Shown here: piece by piece, positions 16,451-30,357 of the stretch
How the letters are laid out: each line of letters starts with the position of its first letter
Position numbering within the stretch: position 1 is the stretch's first letter
NCBI GenBank assembly: GCA_029378245.1
Contig: JARKIF010000004.1
Location: 3,534,001 to 3,598,000 of the forward strand
Source: Roridomyces roridus
Lineage: Eukaryota; Basidiomycota; Agaricomycetes; Agaricales; Mycenaceae
DNA: 64,000 nt
Direction of reading: 5' to 3'
Translations under genes and position numbers: made by a program
The notes under the pieces: generated by a model
The model's input: the letters and a program-made list of their open reading frames with translations, nothing else
Told to the model about the DNA's origin: nothing
Databases searched by the model: none

Positions 16451-19096
16451 GTGAAGTTGGGGGCAAGACGGAAGAGAAGGAGGGAGGGAGGAAAAAGGAG
16501 ACAGATCGGTCTTTTGTGAAGCGACCCAATCTCCGGATGCTCGGATGGGCCGTTTGATGGGGTCACCGCGTTCAATAGCTAAAGTCGCGCATACCCCTTC
16601 TTTCGCCCCTTTCGCTGGGTGTGTGGGATTTCGCCGTTCGGGTGACATATACTCAACATAGAACGTGCGCCACGTCGAGGGGGAGACACTCGGCAAAAGA
16701 TCGGTGGATACCAGCCAGCGCACGACCAGAAGAGTACAAGCAAGACGACCGAATTGTAGCAATCCACTGGCGAGAAGTCGGTGCCACTGAGGGAAGGCCT
16801 AGGCTAGACGAAGACTCAGCGGAATCCCGCTTATCTGGCCATGGCCAGGGTGGCGGGCGGGCGAGGAGATACCCGATTACGAAAAGGGACAACGGGTCAA
16901 TCAAGGTTCTGCGCGTAGTGAGACAGGGACGACCAGCAAGCTTTTGGGCCCTGATATTCATGCACGGTGGCCAGGGATATGAAGGGAGAAGACAAGGAGC
17001 GGCAAGCCCTTGGCGCGCGGCGCGGCACGATGATGCCCGATGACACGGATCACCAAATAGGCATCGACGCCGGGACGAACTGGAAGAAAGTCGGCGACAC
17101 TTCTTGACAATGGCTATTGCTGCCTTCAGGTACATTCAACTCCAAATTCACTCCGAGGGAGCGCGTCTCGCACCGCATCTTGGGTGTGCTTCTTCGGACC
17201 AGCCTTTGATCCGACTCAGATCACGTGTCGAAAAGACTTCTTTCTTCTCGCCGTCATCTGCCATAGATTGCCATCCGCCTGCTTGGAAGACGTCCGCTCT
17301 ACCTGTATCAAATCCTACTGGCACGGACGAGCGACAGACGATGGCGATTCTGCAGAAGGACTGCCCGCAATGCCGACTCCAGTGAAGCACATGCACAAAA
17401 TGCGACGCCAGCGCCCGTTCGATCCCTGTGGTGGTCTTAGAGGTATAGAGAAATGGGGCTTTCAATTTCGTTTTATCTTCGGCTGGGTGCCTCACGAGTT
17501 CGATCTTGCCCTTACTTCGTTCTGGCGTGGGATCTCGAGGTGCGTAGATCGTTGCGCTCCTTTGATGCACGGAATTCAAAGCTCTTTTCGCAAAGGCTGA
17601 ATATCATTCAATCCAGCAAACCTCACCGACCGTCCGTTCGACTCGGGGCTGGTGAATATAGCTCGGGGTTACCGCCTGCACTTTTTTGCCTGCGTTCTGA
17701 TTTCTCTAGATGCTTCTTCTCGGAATGTCATTGTTCGATATCGATCCTTTCCAGCACAATTTCCGGGCACGAATTCATCTCTGTGGCCTAATGCCCGGGA
17801 TACCTCACGCTCTAGGTCTTTTGGATGTGCCTTCGCTGGTACTTTCGGTCATCCGTGCTTTGATCAACATTGAATGCCTGAGTCTACTCTCAAAGTTGTC
17901 CGGTTGGTTACCTGGTAATCCCGGGCAACTCATTCCATCCAGTCCAGCTACATCCGCATTCGCATCATGCATCCATCTCAGCGAACCTCAACCCTGCACA
18001 TAACTCTGCTTTCTACCATGGCCTTGAAGGGTCTGCACTCTGCACTCGGTCTAAGACTTTTTGCAAATTTTAGCGACCGTCGAATTTACTGTTGTCTCCC
18101 TAGAAGTACTTAGAGCGGCCAACAGCACGCGGTGTGCACTTCCTCTCTGTCAAGCAGATCAGCTCTTCTCGGGAAGCACCCGTTCGACTCGGGCTGGGTG
18201 TCTGCGGGTGCGCGGACAGGTGCATTTTTATTTTATCTCGGTCGACAGGACAAGGAACGTCTGCCAGATGCGAAAACGATCGGCGAGTTGAAGTTTGTTA
18301 GCCCTGCACGTGATTCGCACGCCAACAGTGCGCAGCTGATCCGGTACACGTCACCGATCTCTTTCTCTTTCCACGTCCACCTCGCGTCTAGCTCATAATT
18401 CTGGCGACTTTCCTTAGTCTTAATTGTTTGTTGGACCATTGCCTCTTGCGCGTTGTCCCACGCCGACGCCAAGCCCCAATGCTCCGCGGCGCCCACTCGC
18501 AATTCGATGGTCATCATCGATATCTTCTCCAGGTCGCTGTGTCCTGCTTCCTGGTTTCCTTCTCGATGAAGGCCTTGACAACGGGTGAACCGCTTCCATT
18601 TCAGCTCTAATTGGCCACACGAAACTCGTTATGGCAATTTTTGGCCTTTGCATCCGGCGCCTCTACATGTCGATCTATCTCTCCCGTTTACCCTGGGTAG
18701 GAGTATCTCTGTCTCCTATAGGCGAGGCAGCTGACATATTCAGGTCTTGTGAGATAGACGGCTACCCAATCCTCCGACATATCCTTCACCCTGATGCGGA
18801 TGCACCCCTGGATTCCTCCTCGCACCGGTGTCCCCTCCAAGCGTATTCCTGCTACTCCCCCGGAGTTTTGCTCGATTATCCAGCATGGCAAGAGAGATAC
18901 CATGCTGTGTCATCGCAACGAACAGAGGTCAGACTGGTCAGAGTCAAACCTAACGCCACATTGGGCTTAAGTGCTAATTGATGGCACGGCCATCTCCGCT
19001 CGCATTCCTAGGTTGGCCTGGTAAGCATTCAGTCTCTGTTTCCGACGCCGTTGAATCAACAATGATCAGCCTGCGGTTTCATCTACTGCTTGAAAG
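16451..19096. other. Intergenic region between divergent genes
   Basis: No supported gene. It holds the 5' flanks of the ATPase (-) and the ThrE-type gene (+). Two T-arm-like hairpins of the dispersed family lie at 17632-17648 and 18178-18194; a weaker one is near 17412. The sequence after them is T-rich. Confidence 0.5.
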
Positions 19097-21011
19097 ATGC
19101 GGTGCCGGGAGGGAAACCAAACTTGGCTTCTCCCCGTTAAAGGCCGCGCTCGTCGATCCCGGGGCGAAGAACCGACCCCACATGAAGAATGCGCCCCCGA
19201 CGCTTTGGACGCCGGACACGCTGTGCGTGACGGGCGGGTTGAAACGGACTTCGTGGACGACAATGTCATCGGACTCTACGCTGGCGAGTACCTCCTGGAC
19301 GCCCGGGAAATCCAAAGATTGCGGACGAGGTTCTCATTGGAGGGACGCGGCGGAGGTCTACGTGCGTTCTTGGGTTCCCCCTGTTCCGGGACCTTCTCAT
19401 CGGATTTGCAGATCACTCAACAAGCTGGAGAAACCGTTCAACGACAAGAGTATATCCTCAAGCTAGCTCGTGCGCTTATGATGTTTGGTGGACCCGCAAA
19501 TCGATTTGAAGCGCAACTCCAAGCGACCGGCAACGTCATCGGGATCGAGGTCTATGCCCTTTACCTCCCCGACACCCTTTTCATTAGCTTTGAAGACGGT
19601 ATTTCTGTGATGAACGGCTCACTCAGGATGGTCCGTCAGAGCAGGACGTTGAATTTGGTAAAGTTGGACGCGGTTTATGACTTGTATTGCAATGTGCGTC
19701 GTCTTTCGAATGACCCCGCGATACTCAATGATCTTTACCTTTTGCAGGTAATTGAGGGAAGGACGGTTGTTACTCAAGCGTCGAGCGTGCTGGACGCGTT
19801 CATGCTTGACAAACGACGAGAATACTGCTGGTGGCAACGCATCCTCATCGGTGGCATGTGCTCTGCGACAGTCTGCCTAGTCTCCTTCAACGGCAGTCTA
19901 ATAGACGCACTCGTTTCCTTTCCACTCGGCGCCTTTCTCATAGCCGCGCAGCTGTTGAGCGAGGACAACGTCTTGTTTTCAAACATCTTCGAGTAAGTGT
20001 TATCTCTACATACTTTCATTTTCGTGCCTGACCGTCAGCGAAGGATCTCAATGGCAACCCTCTTCAGCCTCATCTCCGCGTTCCTCGCATCAACAGGTCG
20101 ATTCTGCTACCCAGCCATAACCTCCTCCTCCATCGTCCTCATCCTTCCGGGTTTCGCCGTCCTCACCGGCGCCCTAGAGCTTATGTCGCGTAACATTGCC
20201 TCTGGGGCCGTGCGTATGGTCTACGCCGTCGTGTATGCGCTGTTTCTGGGATTTGGGCTCGCTATGGGTGCGGAGGGGTATGAGATCCTCCGGGGTGGGC
20301 GCAGCGTGAGGGGTGCTATCGATTTTACGTGCAGTTTGAGCCATGATCCGAGAGGTGGATGGTGGCAGCGGACGCCTGGGTTGTTTTGGGGTGCGCTTTC
20401 AAGTTATTGCGTTCTGACGGATTTTTGATTTCCGATGGTAGCGTTCCTAACAGTACCTATGTTCGCCCTCTTCCTGAGTATGCGGAATTTGGCGCCCTTG
20501 CGGAGTAGAGGGATGCTCCTCCTCATCGTCGTGGCGTGTGTTGGGTCGGCAACGACCAATTTTGCCAAGACTGTCATTATCAACCAGAGTAACCTTACTG
20601 CCGCCATTGGGTGGGTGTCCCGCCATTCATTCTCGAGGCCAGCTGAACTCTTTGCTAGATCTTTCGCGGTGGGACTCACCGCCAACGTGATCGCCCGATT
20701 CTCTGCCGGCAACGCATTCGTCATAATGGTGCGTGTGCTTTGCTCTCACTTTTCACACCGTGATTAACAGTCAAAAGATCACAGGCATGCTATTCCAACT
20801 GCCCTCCGGTCTCGGTGATGGCGGGCTCCTCAACTACGCATCCGACACGACGGGCGGGTCTCCCACCTCCCTACTCGCAGGATTTCAAACGGGTCTGCAG
20901 CTCGTCGGCGTGGGAGTTGGGATGGGCGTGGGGCTCGGGATTGCGTTGGTTTTGGTGCATCCGTGGAACAGTAGGGGTGCGGAGCGCGATGGAGGGGTTT
21001 TTAGTTTGTAA
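19097..21011 (+). CDS. ThrE/DUF1212 family transporter (Prm10-like)
   Basis: Exons 19097-19992, 20044-20390, 20442-20610, 20659-20728 and 20778-21011 give 571 residues; introns are 48-51 bp. After a polar N-terminus of about 110 residues comes the conserved ThrE cytosolic domain (ILKLARALMMFGGPANRFEAQL) and then about ten hydrophobic segments in two halves, ending with MLFQLPSGLGDGG and VLVHPW. The family covers bacterial threonine/serine exporters and fungal pheromone-regulated membrane protein 10; it likely sits in an internal or plasma membrane. Substrate is unknown. The core and splice chain are solid. The start is the weak point: the first 100 residues do not look like the family and an upstream exon (for example with an ATG at 18981) is possible. 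Confidence 0.85.
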
Positions 21012-22997
21012 TTCGGGGTTTGTTATTCTATAATACATAGACGAAGGTACTAATCGTCGAGGCTATTCATTTGATATCGACTCGTTCGTCCGGGCTCAAT
21101 CAACAGTCGAACTTTGAACACAAGTCAGAAAATTACCCAGCAAAGCTTGCTTATGCTCAGGATGATTCACACAATTCAAGAAAGCAATTGCAGTTGCCTT
21201 GCGGCTAGTAAGTTTTACCCGCCGTCGAATATTCAATGATTGAACAACTCGAGAGTCGAGACGTTCTCAAACCTGCGCGTCTTTAGGGGTTTTGCAGACC
21301 CGCTGGGGGTCGAGTTCCGAGAACGCCCCATGGGTTTTGTGCGTGTCCATTTCTCTTTTCGACGATGTAAATCTCATGTTGCAATGATTTCATTGCCTGT
21401 ACCAATTCTGATACACCAACTGATCGCATTTGCACGTGCACGTGCTCGCCTGACATCACATGGTCCGTGCGCACTCGCTTCGATATAAAACCCCGCGCCA
21501 CGGCACTGATTCCCCATCTCTTGTGCTCGGGCACGTACCATCGGAAGTGAGGTTAACACCGATCCGTGGTCTTTTGCTGATTGCAAATTATATCCGAACC
21601 ATCCAACTGCTTCGGCTTTTGGTAATTTTTGGAACCCTCCCCCCTCCCTCGTTGGATGGCGCCCTTGTGATGACCTTCTTGGTTTGAAGGGAACTTCGGA
21701 ATTGTGCCGTAGAAGAGTAGTAGCTTGCGTGTACCCGTTTCAATGACAGGCAGTCCTGATTCTCTCAACTTTGGAACCCTGATCCAACGAAGTGACCGTA
21801 TTGACTCTGAGACCTCTGTAATTTCTCGACTACAAGGCGCCGCAGAGTCTAAACTACAACGCGCAGGCACCGTTGGTGCAGAATCCACTGCAACATGCAT
21901 GGTCAGCGGCTAAAACTGAAAGAACTTTCAACTCACGCCTTGGGCGGCGAGCCGAAAACAGGTACGGGGCCTGGTACGCAGCAGTACGGTGCCATCCGGG
22001 CCTGAAAAATGCGGTGGTCAGCTCAGAATCTCAACGACCACACCAAGTGGCTTACAAGGCGGGGCCTGTGAAGCCGATCGCGAATGAGGCGCTAAACTGA
22101 AGGAGCTGTGGTGCACACATATTCTGCATTGCCTATTACGAAGATACTGCAGCTCCGTCGGAATAACGTGGAACTGAGTCAGAACGTACAATTCTGGGGA
22201 GTGTCATCAGTCTGCGGCGCCGCGAGTGCTCCTTGTCCGAGGACGAGAAAGGCGAGGATAGTAGCAGTGAGTAGTTTATACAACATTATGAACACTGAAT
22301 TGTGCATCCCACCACGGACGCTCCGCCCTTTATACCTCTACGCCCGGGATTTGTATTTAGATTTGAATTTGGAGCGCCCGGTATGACAGTTTTCAGGGAC
22401 GGTGGCAAGTGCTGACAGCGGGAGACATGCACAAAGAGGTTTGGTATGGGCGCTAAGTGTCGTGAGCGAGTGCGGGTTGAACCAGTAAGACACAGACACA
22501 ATAGAGTTTTAGATTGAATTTGGACTTGCGGCGACGTTGACGCAGTCGCCTCGCTCGGCATGTGTCAGTACGCATCGTAATGGAGCGTGAAAATAAATAG
22601 AAGGATCACATACAGCACTCACATTCGCCGGCGTGACTGCCCTGTAATACGCCACGTCACCAAAGGAGGTCCAGCCCAGTGGCGTATGGCCCCTACTTTA
22701 AGGATAATCGATAACGATTCAATGGGCGGGGTGCAGAAGGGTGTCTCTTTACGCTGAATCGATTTGCGGTCGAGGTCGCTGCATTGCAGCTCATGGCTGA
22801 CGGAGAGATTCTCGAATCCTTTCCTTCCAATTGAGGCTCGGACCAGCACTAGTAAAGAATTACTTATCAACGTGGGCTGATTCGAGTACATGTACTTCCA
22901 ACCAGAGAACTTTCAGCAAAATGGCTTCATAGTTATGGCAATGAACAATCGGATGAACAGTCGTCGTGTATGATAGCTCCGCTCGAGCGATGCACCC
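21012..22997. other. Intergenic region
   Basis: This lies between the convergent ThrE-type and BTB genes. Nothing recognisable is seen beyond short open frames without domains. Confidence 0.5.
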
Positions 22998-24193
22998 TCA
23001 CTCGACCTTGACCTGCTGCGAAGATACATCAGCACGATTCACGACACCGAAGAGATCCACTCACCGGGAAGAAATGATCCTCCAACTTGAAATCCTCCAT
23101 AACCCTCTGAATTGGCTCGCCATTTCCAACAAACGCATCATAACACGTCCACCGCGAAACGCCATCCACCAACGCCCGCTTTACCTTCTCCATCCGTGCA
23201 TCCATCGCACATAGTGGGTGCTCGCGCTCCGCCTTCGCTAACGCCTGCTCCCAGGAAGACTTCCACGAAACCAAACACTCTTCGTGGTCACTGACGCTGC
23301 AGTACACGAGGTATGGCGGGAACGGCGGCGGGGAGGCGCGCAGTTGTGCGTAGGAAGTGGAGAGGGACCAGTGTCCCGTGAGCATACGATTCAAGTGGAC
23401 GAGCGGGATCCCATCTGTGGGGAAGGGAACGGGGTTGTGGAGCGTTGAGAGGGTGTGCGTGCGGGCGAGGTGGAGGGCGTAGAGGCGCGTCAGGAAGCTT
23501 TTATCGGAGTGAGCTTCGGCTGCGTCGAGGGCGACGCTCAAAAGCGTGGAATCGGATTGGATACGCTGGAGCCAAAGGTCGGTTATATCGGTCCGGAGGG
23601 TGAGCCATTGGGTTTTGTCGCAAACTTTGTATATCGTCGCGATGTCCGACGGGGAGAGCTGTTTTGAGACGGTGGGATTCTTGTAGTGAAACGAAAAGAC
23701 GAGGAAGGCCCACGTCTGCCATGACTCCATCTCGTACTTGTGTGCAAGACGAGCCACGGCAATGACGTGGGGCAGCTCCGAGGCAGAAATAGAGTGGACC
23801 TGAGTATGGATCACCCTGTGAATAGGAATCAGGCCAGCTGTCATTCGGATGGTAACAGAATCTGCTCACGACGCATAGATGTATTTGAGAAGGGAGCGAA
23901 AATCGAAGGCGGTGTCGCCGTGAAGCTCGATGGGTAGCTCGTCGGAAGATCCTTCCAATGCGAGTTCCCCGAGAGGAAGTGAGAACAAAGAATCGAATAC
24001 GGGAGAGTTGGTCGTCAGTTGGAACCGATGAATCTATAAGGCATATCATGTCTGTGGCGTCTTGATACGACGAACTCACCTTGAAGAGGGTTTGCTCTAC
24101 ACAGATTATACAATCCCCGCTAGCATAGTAGAAAGTCGGGTCCCGTTCAACCGGGAGAACGTCTTGAGGAGTATCAGGGTGGCAAGCTTGCAT
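22998..24193 (-). CDS. BTB/POZ domain protein
   Basis: Exons 24193-24080, 24033-23870, 23815-23065 and 23015-22998 give 348 residues. Residues about 18-120 form a BTB domain of the type common in Agaricomycetes: FYYASGDCIICVEQTLFKIHRFQL, then SPVFDSLFSLPLG and FRSLLKYIYA. The rest is helical with no second known domain. BTB domains mediate dimerisation and often adapt substrates to cullin-3 ubiquitin ligases; that role is inferred only. The last exon encodes just five residues (QVKVE) after a GTGAGT donor with a nearby branch-like sequence; reading through instead would add about a dozen other residues. Confidence 0.85.
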
Positions 24194-25186
24194 GATGAAG
24201 GAAAGCGACGCTGGGCACTAAATACGTGGAGGGAGAGCACGAAAGAGGACGGTCGGATTACTCATCTCCGGTGAGAAGCGTGTGGGTGGCCGATTGGTGC
24301 CCGGTCACCGGACCGCTGCTTTCTGGCGGAGAGGGGCGGAATTGACTGATAAGGACCGAAAGCGGATGAAGTTCTGGCACGAGTGAGGGAAAAGATGGGG
24401 GAAAGCGGCGTTCTTCGACCAATTGAAGAGACTTCTGCTATGGCAGCGCGGCCTTGGGAATCATTGGACCGGGATCTTTCGGAGCGAGTAAGCGGTAGCC
24501 CGGGAGCATTGGCGGCAGGATGAGCGGCACAGGTCGATGAATTTGAGGGACCTGGTGGTGGAGAACAACGGCCGTCGGCCCAGCGCAACGTCGGCGTGAC
24601 GTGGACATCATGTCATATGTCATATGATGTGATCAATGGCTGTGTCGCTGCTTGTCTTTTCCCGTCATCTTGCAGACTCGAGCTTGCAAGCTTCAATCAA
24701 CTTGGAAATCGGACTCGAAACGCGCTTCACACTTTCCCAACTCGGTAGAAAACCCGCTACTCGCACGCCGCCAGGCCTCCTCGTTGACGTCCACGTTGTA
24801 CTGGAAACGTCATCCTTCCCGGTCAATTCCCCGCACCTTTCTCCACTCTTTTTAGACACTGTGGCCAGCTCGAGCAAGCCGTTACGATTGAGACGATGCA
24901 CTGGCGTCAGTTATCTGATACTGGTCGGCGGCGAACAAGAAGCCAGTATTATGTAAATGCAAATCAGCGCACTTGCTGGTAAGTGGAATCACTAATGAAC
25001 TTGATTCGCCCCGACTCAATGGACATAGGACCTTCATCGACTCAGAGTCCGACGACGTCAGACAGCAGAAATTAGGGTATATTGTCCAGTGAGTACTTGT
25101 ACAAGTATTAAGGCAGAAAGCTAAGGTAAATCGTTCTATGGTCGTTTCAATTCATAATTATCCATAAATCCCAAGGCATTCGCGCC
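24194..25186. other. Intergenic region
   Basis: No gene seen. A short palindromic stretch (TCATATGTCATATGA) lies near 24612-24626. Confidence 0.5.
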
Positions 25187-27153
25187 TCACGCCGGCGCCT
25201 CCTCCAGCGCCAGCACTTGTGCGACTCGGGAATCGCGGGGGATGACATTCACTCGGAATGGGACAGGCGAGCGTCCCGAAAGCCCGTCGTATTCCTTCAG
25301 GTCGATCGGCTCCTCTGGCAGCGCCTCCATGGTGAACGCCCACAGCATCCGAGAAATGGTCAACCAAATCTCCCGCTCGGCAACGATCATTCCAGGACAT
25401 ATCCGTCGGCTGCGAAACAAGGTCAGAAATCAATCGATAAGCCGCCAATTTCTAACACTCACCCAGCTCCGAACATCCAGTGATCACGTTCATTAGGATC
25501 AGCGAGATTGGCACTGTCCGCAGAGGTGAGGTTGTCTTGGAGGTACCGCTCGGGGTCGAATTTGTCCGGGTTCGCGTGTCGCTTGGGGTCATGGTGCATC
25601 GTGTAAGTGTTGAGCACGACGACCGTACCCTTCGGAATAAATTGGCCCTTGTAGGTGAAGTTCTCGCTCGCAAAGTGCGGGGTACCGAGCCAGAAGGGGT
25701 TGTGGCATCGCTCGACCTCTTTGACGATGGCGTGGCAGAAGGGAAGGTTCTGTGAGTTGATACGTTCGTCAGTCAGAAATTTTTTGACCGCGTGCATAGA
25801 CATACCTTCTCGTCTTCGACGGTAGGCATGCGATCGCGTCCGACGACCCTGTCGAGCTCCTCGTGTGCGCGTTTCTGAATCTCTGGGTATGCAGGAATGA
25901 GGGCGGAGAACCACTGCATGATAGCCGCCGTCTAATACTGGTCGTGAGTATTTCATTTCCACTGATGCACTGGAACTCACCGTCTCGACGCCGCCAATCA
26001 TAAAGGCCGATGCAAGGATGGCCATATCCAAATCATCCATCTTCTCCTCTCCCTTCGACTCGATCATAGTCTTTGCGAGACAATCCGGCACATTTTCCCC
26101 ACTCTCCATCCGGTGCTCGATATCCTTGATCATCCCACCGTACGTCTCCACAAGCTTCTCGTGCAGCTTCTCGCCTCGAGCGCGCATGGGAGAGGGGAGG
26201 TGCTGGAGGATTGGGATGAAATCGACTAGGTTGGACATCGGACCGGTCACGTTCATGAATTCACGGCTGATTTTCAGGGCTTGACCGACGAGAGGGTGGT
26301 AGATGCTGCCTGTCCTTGTGCCGAAGACGACGGATAGCATGTTGTTGAGCGAGGCGCGGCCGGCGTGAGGCTATTCGGTGGGTGAGCGGGTAATCGAGCG
26401 TCGCAAAGTCAAACGTACCTGCGGGTTGACAGGTACAGTGCCGGCGCGGCTCTCCTGGTACATCGCCTTGATGAGCACGGTAGCCTCTGAGTCAAGGATG
26501 TTTGTATAGCTGTCGACTGCCCGCTGATTGAGCCAGGTGCTCGCAATGCGACGGTGCTTGCGCCTTCATTTGTGTCAGCCCCAGATCTCTAATGACCGGA
26601 CATTTACTGACCATCGGTCGTTGTACGGCGTCGCAGTGATTCCACGCCCAACGAAGACGGTCTTGCTCTTCACGAACATTTCCTTACGAGAGGAGAAGAC
26701 GGCACCATTGGTCACCTGCGTCATGATCAATACAAGCTCGAAGAGTACGTGGGTCAACTTACGATGAGGTCTTTCACGACTTCAGGGCTGGACACAATGA
26801 CGAATAGTTGATTACCAAGCCAAAGCGAGTACAGATCGCCGAATTTCTTGGCCCACCGGTCAAGCGTGACTTCGGGATATTGCGTCAGGAGGGGGAATGC
26901 GCCTAGTATTGGGAACCCTGGAGACGCACATCAGCCGAATTCGTATACAGCAAGTTCAAAACAAACCTCGAGGTCCTGCTGGTATGTTGTTTCCGTCCTT
27001 GTCGATGAGCGGCCGCTGAAGGATTTTCAACGACCAATAGACCGCAGCGAGGGTCAAGGCGCCCAGAGCCGCGAAGGTGAGGAGTGGCTGGTGCGGGGAC
27101 GATGAACCATCAGCCAACGGCAAGTGGTAGGAGGAGTTTGACTCGAAGTTCAT
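25187..27153 (-). CDS. Cytochrome P450 monooxygenase
   Basis: Eight exons (27153-26967, 26917-26763, 26715-26612, 26563-26419, 26370-25981, 25931-25806, 25749-25463, 25409-25187) give 538 residues. A hydrophobic anchor at residues 23-42 is followed by the proline hinge (IPAGPRG), the I-helix motif GGVETT, the K-helix ExxR (EVER), FDPERY and the haem loop FGAGRRICPG with the iron-ligating C469. Length and motifs are those of a complete microsomal class II P450, dependent on an ER reductase. Substrate cannot be assigned; basidiomycete P450s of this kind often hydroxylate aromatics, fatty acids or terpenoids. A TATA-like AATAAAAG lies at 27229-27236 on the minus strand. Confidence 0.95.
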
Positions 27154-28397
27154 GTCGGAGTAATCAGAGGACCTGTGGTGGTTGTGGAGGTGCCGGTTTG
27201 TTGTTGTTCAAGGAGGCGGGAGTCGATCCTTTTATTCTCGCTCAACTTCAGGTACACATCGGAGCTTCTTCTTAGTCTCCGCGACTACCCTGAAGATCCA
27301 CGGAAAGAAGGCGCATGTGTCCACAGAAATTCCTAAGCAACGATGACGAGTGCCAGAAACAAGGTCGGTGCTTATCAAAGAAGACTATCACGCGGTTCTC
27401 ATTGACCGAGTTGTCCGTCATCCCAGCAGCGAGAATGCCTCACGGAGTTCGGAGGTGGGTCCGTTCTAAACTAGCCCCAGGGACGCGATCCCATTGGTGA
27501 ATTGCGTCCGTCGCTGTCCGGGAATCATTTCCTTCGCTGATCGCCGTTGTGTCTGCTTTCCGGAATTCCAGTGTGCGTTGAGCTGAATTGGCGAATGGTT
27601 GTGGGAATTGTCAGTCAATTTCCAGCTCATTCACCGGAGTGCGCGCTACCAGGGACATGGGAATTACAAAGATCTTGACTAAACGCCGCTAATTCGAAGT
27701 AAAGTCCGTCCTAGTCCGCGACGCCGCCGACTTGCTTCCCATGCGGCTTAACGACGGCCGGATCCGCCAGGAGAAGAACACGAGTCTTCATAAATTCACA
27801 CAGTGTTGCGGGGCTACGCAGATCATACCAATCTACAGCACCGTTATTGGAATGCCGAATGCCGTCCTGACCCGCGATCATCATCTGCAACAATGTCGAC
27901 ATTGATCCACACAAAAAAGGAAGCGTGTGTTGGTTGAATATCCATCGTAGCGTGTGCTCATTGGTAGGTCAAAAACAAGACTTGACTGGGCAGAGTCGCA
28001 TCACCATACTGGTTCATTACCGAGAATGACAAATGATTCAGAGATTTGCCGTCCAGGGACCAGTGCTGGCGCGCTGATGGCGGCCCTCTCTTGAAGCTGC
28101 GTTCAACGTGGACATTCACACTAGAGAGGACTCCTCGGCATTGTTGAACGATCAAATCCGCACGGCAAGCATCATCGGCGACCTCGGCACTCCCCAATTT
28201 CATCCGGCGTCGAGAGGAGAGCGGAACAAAGATCCAGGAGGTGAGGCTGGAATTGCTTTTGAACCGAAACTTTTACCAGATATAATTAGCGCCCGATATT
28301 TTCTGTCAACTTGTCGGCTCGACGGCCAGGATTGAAAGAAATAATATTGAGTTGATACATCTACGAGAAATTTGGACGCGCCAACGAAGCTGCGAAC
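27154..28397. other. Intergenic region
   Basis: Two adjacent minus-strand open frames (28203-27958 and 27914-27711) read like protein but carry no domain I know and cannot be joined by a clear intron. They are not called as genes. Confidence 0.45.
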
Positions 28398-29923
28398 TCA
28401 GTTCGGCCCTGGAGGATACAGCGCGATAGAATCGACCTAGTACCAGAAAAAATCAGTGGAACATAACAGAAGCGAAAGCCGCACGCACCCTCTCGCTCAA
28501 CTTCTGGAGAGAGCGTATATTCAATTTAAATCCACCAGCTTCCACCGCCCGCAACTCCTCAAGCCCATTATCCAAATCCACGACGGTGGGCCTCGCCTCA
28601 TCCAAACCAATGGGGCTCGGCGCAAGGACGAGCTCGAAGGACTCCAGTTTGCCTCGGGCGCGCCGGGAGGCAAGTACCTCTGCCAACTCCCTGTACGGAA
28701 TCTCCACCGACGTTACGTACGGATTCAAAGAGAGCGAGGTAAGCTCTGGGAGGAAATCGCCCTGGCGGAGAGCGCGTAGGAAGGAACCAAGAGCGTATAT
28801 GTTCCAGTCGACGTCTACCAGATTGACGGCGGTTACCGTCGGCCCTGCGGCAAGTAGACATGCGACTGCGTCGTGAGGGTCCGGTGTGGAGAAGGTTACG
28901 GTGCGTAAGCCATCATGCGAAGCGTTGAATGAGCGAAACGAATCGCGCTCTCGGGGACATATGCTCCGGCAGAGTATAGTCGCGGCTCGGTAGGGAGAGT
29001 TCGATGTCGGTGAGAGACGGAAGCGTGAGGCGATCCAGGAGTTCGCTACCGCCGTCGACTTTGAGGGTGTGCAGCTGAGCGAGGCGTAGAGGTACACCGG
29101 CCCAATCTTCGTCAAGCACATCCAACCCGGTGACGAGCCTTTCGAGAGCGACCGTTTGTTGGAGGACGGTAAGAGCCTCGTCGGTCTCCATGCTGCTGAG
29201 CTCGAGCGCCGTTATTTGAGCCCAATGTAGCACAAGCGATTGCGTGGGGATTTGCGACAGGCGCACCTCTCGAAGCTGCGGGCAGTCGGCAAAGGCAGTG
29301 AGAGGTGCGGCGAGCAGTCCCCGTTCCGGGATATTGGAAAAGAGTCGAACGGATTCTAGGGAAGGGAGGCGCCCAAGGAGGACATCGTTCGGGAACGGCA
29401 CATCGCTGTCGATGTAGCATTCGAGTGACCGGAGTTGGGAAAGAACAGGTGCCAAGGATGTGAAGATCGAGGTCACACCACCATAGACGGATATGGTCAA
29501 GGGATGATTGCCCGCACGCGGAAGCCAACACTCTAGGAGTGCAGCCTGGGACTCTGACGCAGTATCCGAGGTCATTATGTGGAACTTGGACCAAATGGGC
29601 TGCAGCGCAACAGCGGTGTCGCGCCACCTGCGACATACATTGGCTAAAAGCAACGGGCCATACGAGGGAGTCCACCCAAGCTGGGTGGGACTGCTGTAGC
29701 CAATGTCCCCACGGGTAAAGTACCCCAGAAAGATCTCTGCGGTGACTTCTGGCGGTAGGTCGACGACTCCGGGGTAGGTGACGGAGCGAAGGGCGTCGAA
29801 GATGGGCTTGCGCTCGGCGGCCAGGATAGCAAGACGGGCGTGGAGGGCTGCGGTTTCGGCGTCGATCTCGGCCATGCGTGACCGAAGGACATGAGCAGAG
29901 CTGGTGGATGCTGACGAGGACAT
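28398..29923 (-). pseudogene. F-box protein, copy A, frameshifted
   Basis: Layout: exon 29923-28489, intron 52 bp, terminal exon 28436-28398. Like copies B and C it has a heptad-rich helix (AEIDAETAALHARL), an F-box (LPPEVTAEIFLGYF ... VCRRWRDTAVALQPIW) and leucine-rich C-terminal strands ending in VDSIALYPP. Near 28911-28925 one extra base relative to copy C puts a TGA in frame after about 337 residues; the following part continues in another frame with clear similarity (SLSLNPYV, LESFELVLAP). No intron can remove the break. It is a recent pseudogene, a truncated F-box protein, or an assembly error. F-box proteins select substrates for SCF ubiquitin ligases. Confidence 0.8.
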
Positions 29924-30357
29924 CGAGGCGGAAAAAAGGAGGAGGCTGATGTAATCTGATGGTCCGTGCGCACAATCAGTCATGATCCGATTCCCAAAGG
30001 CTGCCGATCCAACCCAAGTGTCACCCAAGTCAAATCATACTCATCTGGGCTCAACGCAAAGTAAGTTTCATGTTGTCCGTCTGACCTGCCGCCTGCGTTG
30101 GCGGAAGTTCACAGTCAGCTGGCTCAGTCTGCAACTGCCAACCATACTCAGACACCGCGGCAAGTTTAAGAGTCGACGACGTTCTAAAGAGTGTACAATG
30201 CAAAACGCGTTCAGCTCAATGACGGAGAGGAGGATACACGGCAAGCGAATCCACCTGGAGCACACACAGAATTGTCAGAACCGGAACACTATTCGTACCA
30301 TACCTATAAATGGTAGATCTCCAAGGACTGAGCAGACGACTCCAGGCTGTGACCCAT
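29924..30357. other. Spacer between F-box copies A and B
   Basis: A 434 bp gap with no coding signal; it serves as 5' flank of copy A and 3' flank of copy B. Confidence 0.5.

Noticed and set aside
19079..19315. Minus-strand open frame over the ThrE-type N-terminus
   Set aside because: It reads protein-like but has no domain and lies opposite the better supported gene.
22565..22920. Possible short gene on the minus strand (22619-22891)
   Set aside because: No domain, signal peptide or splice support.
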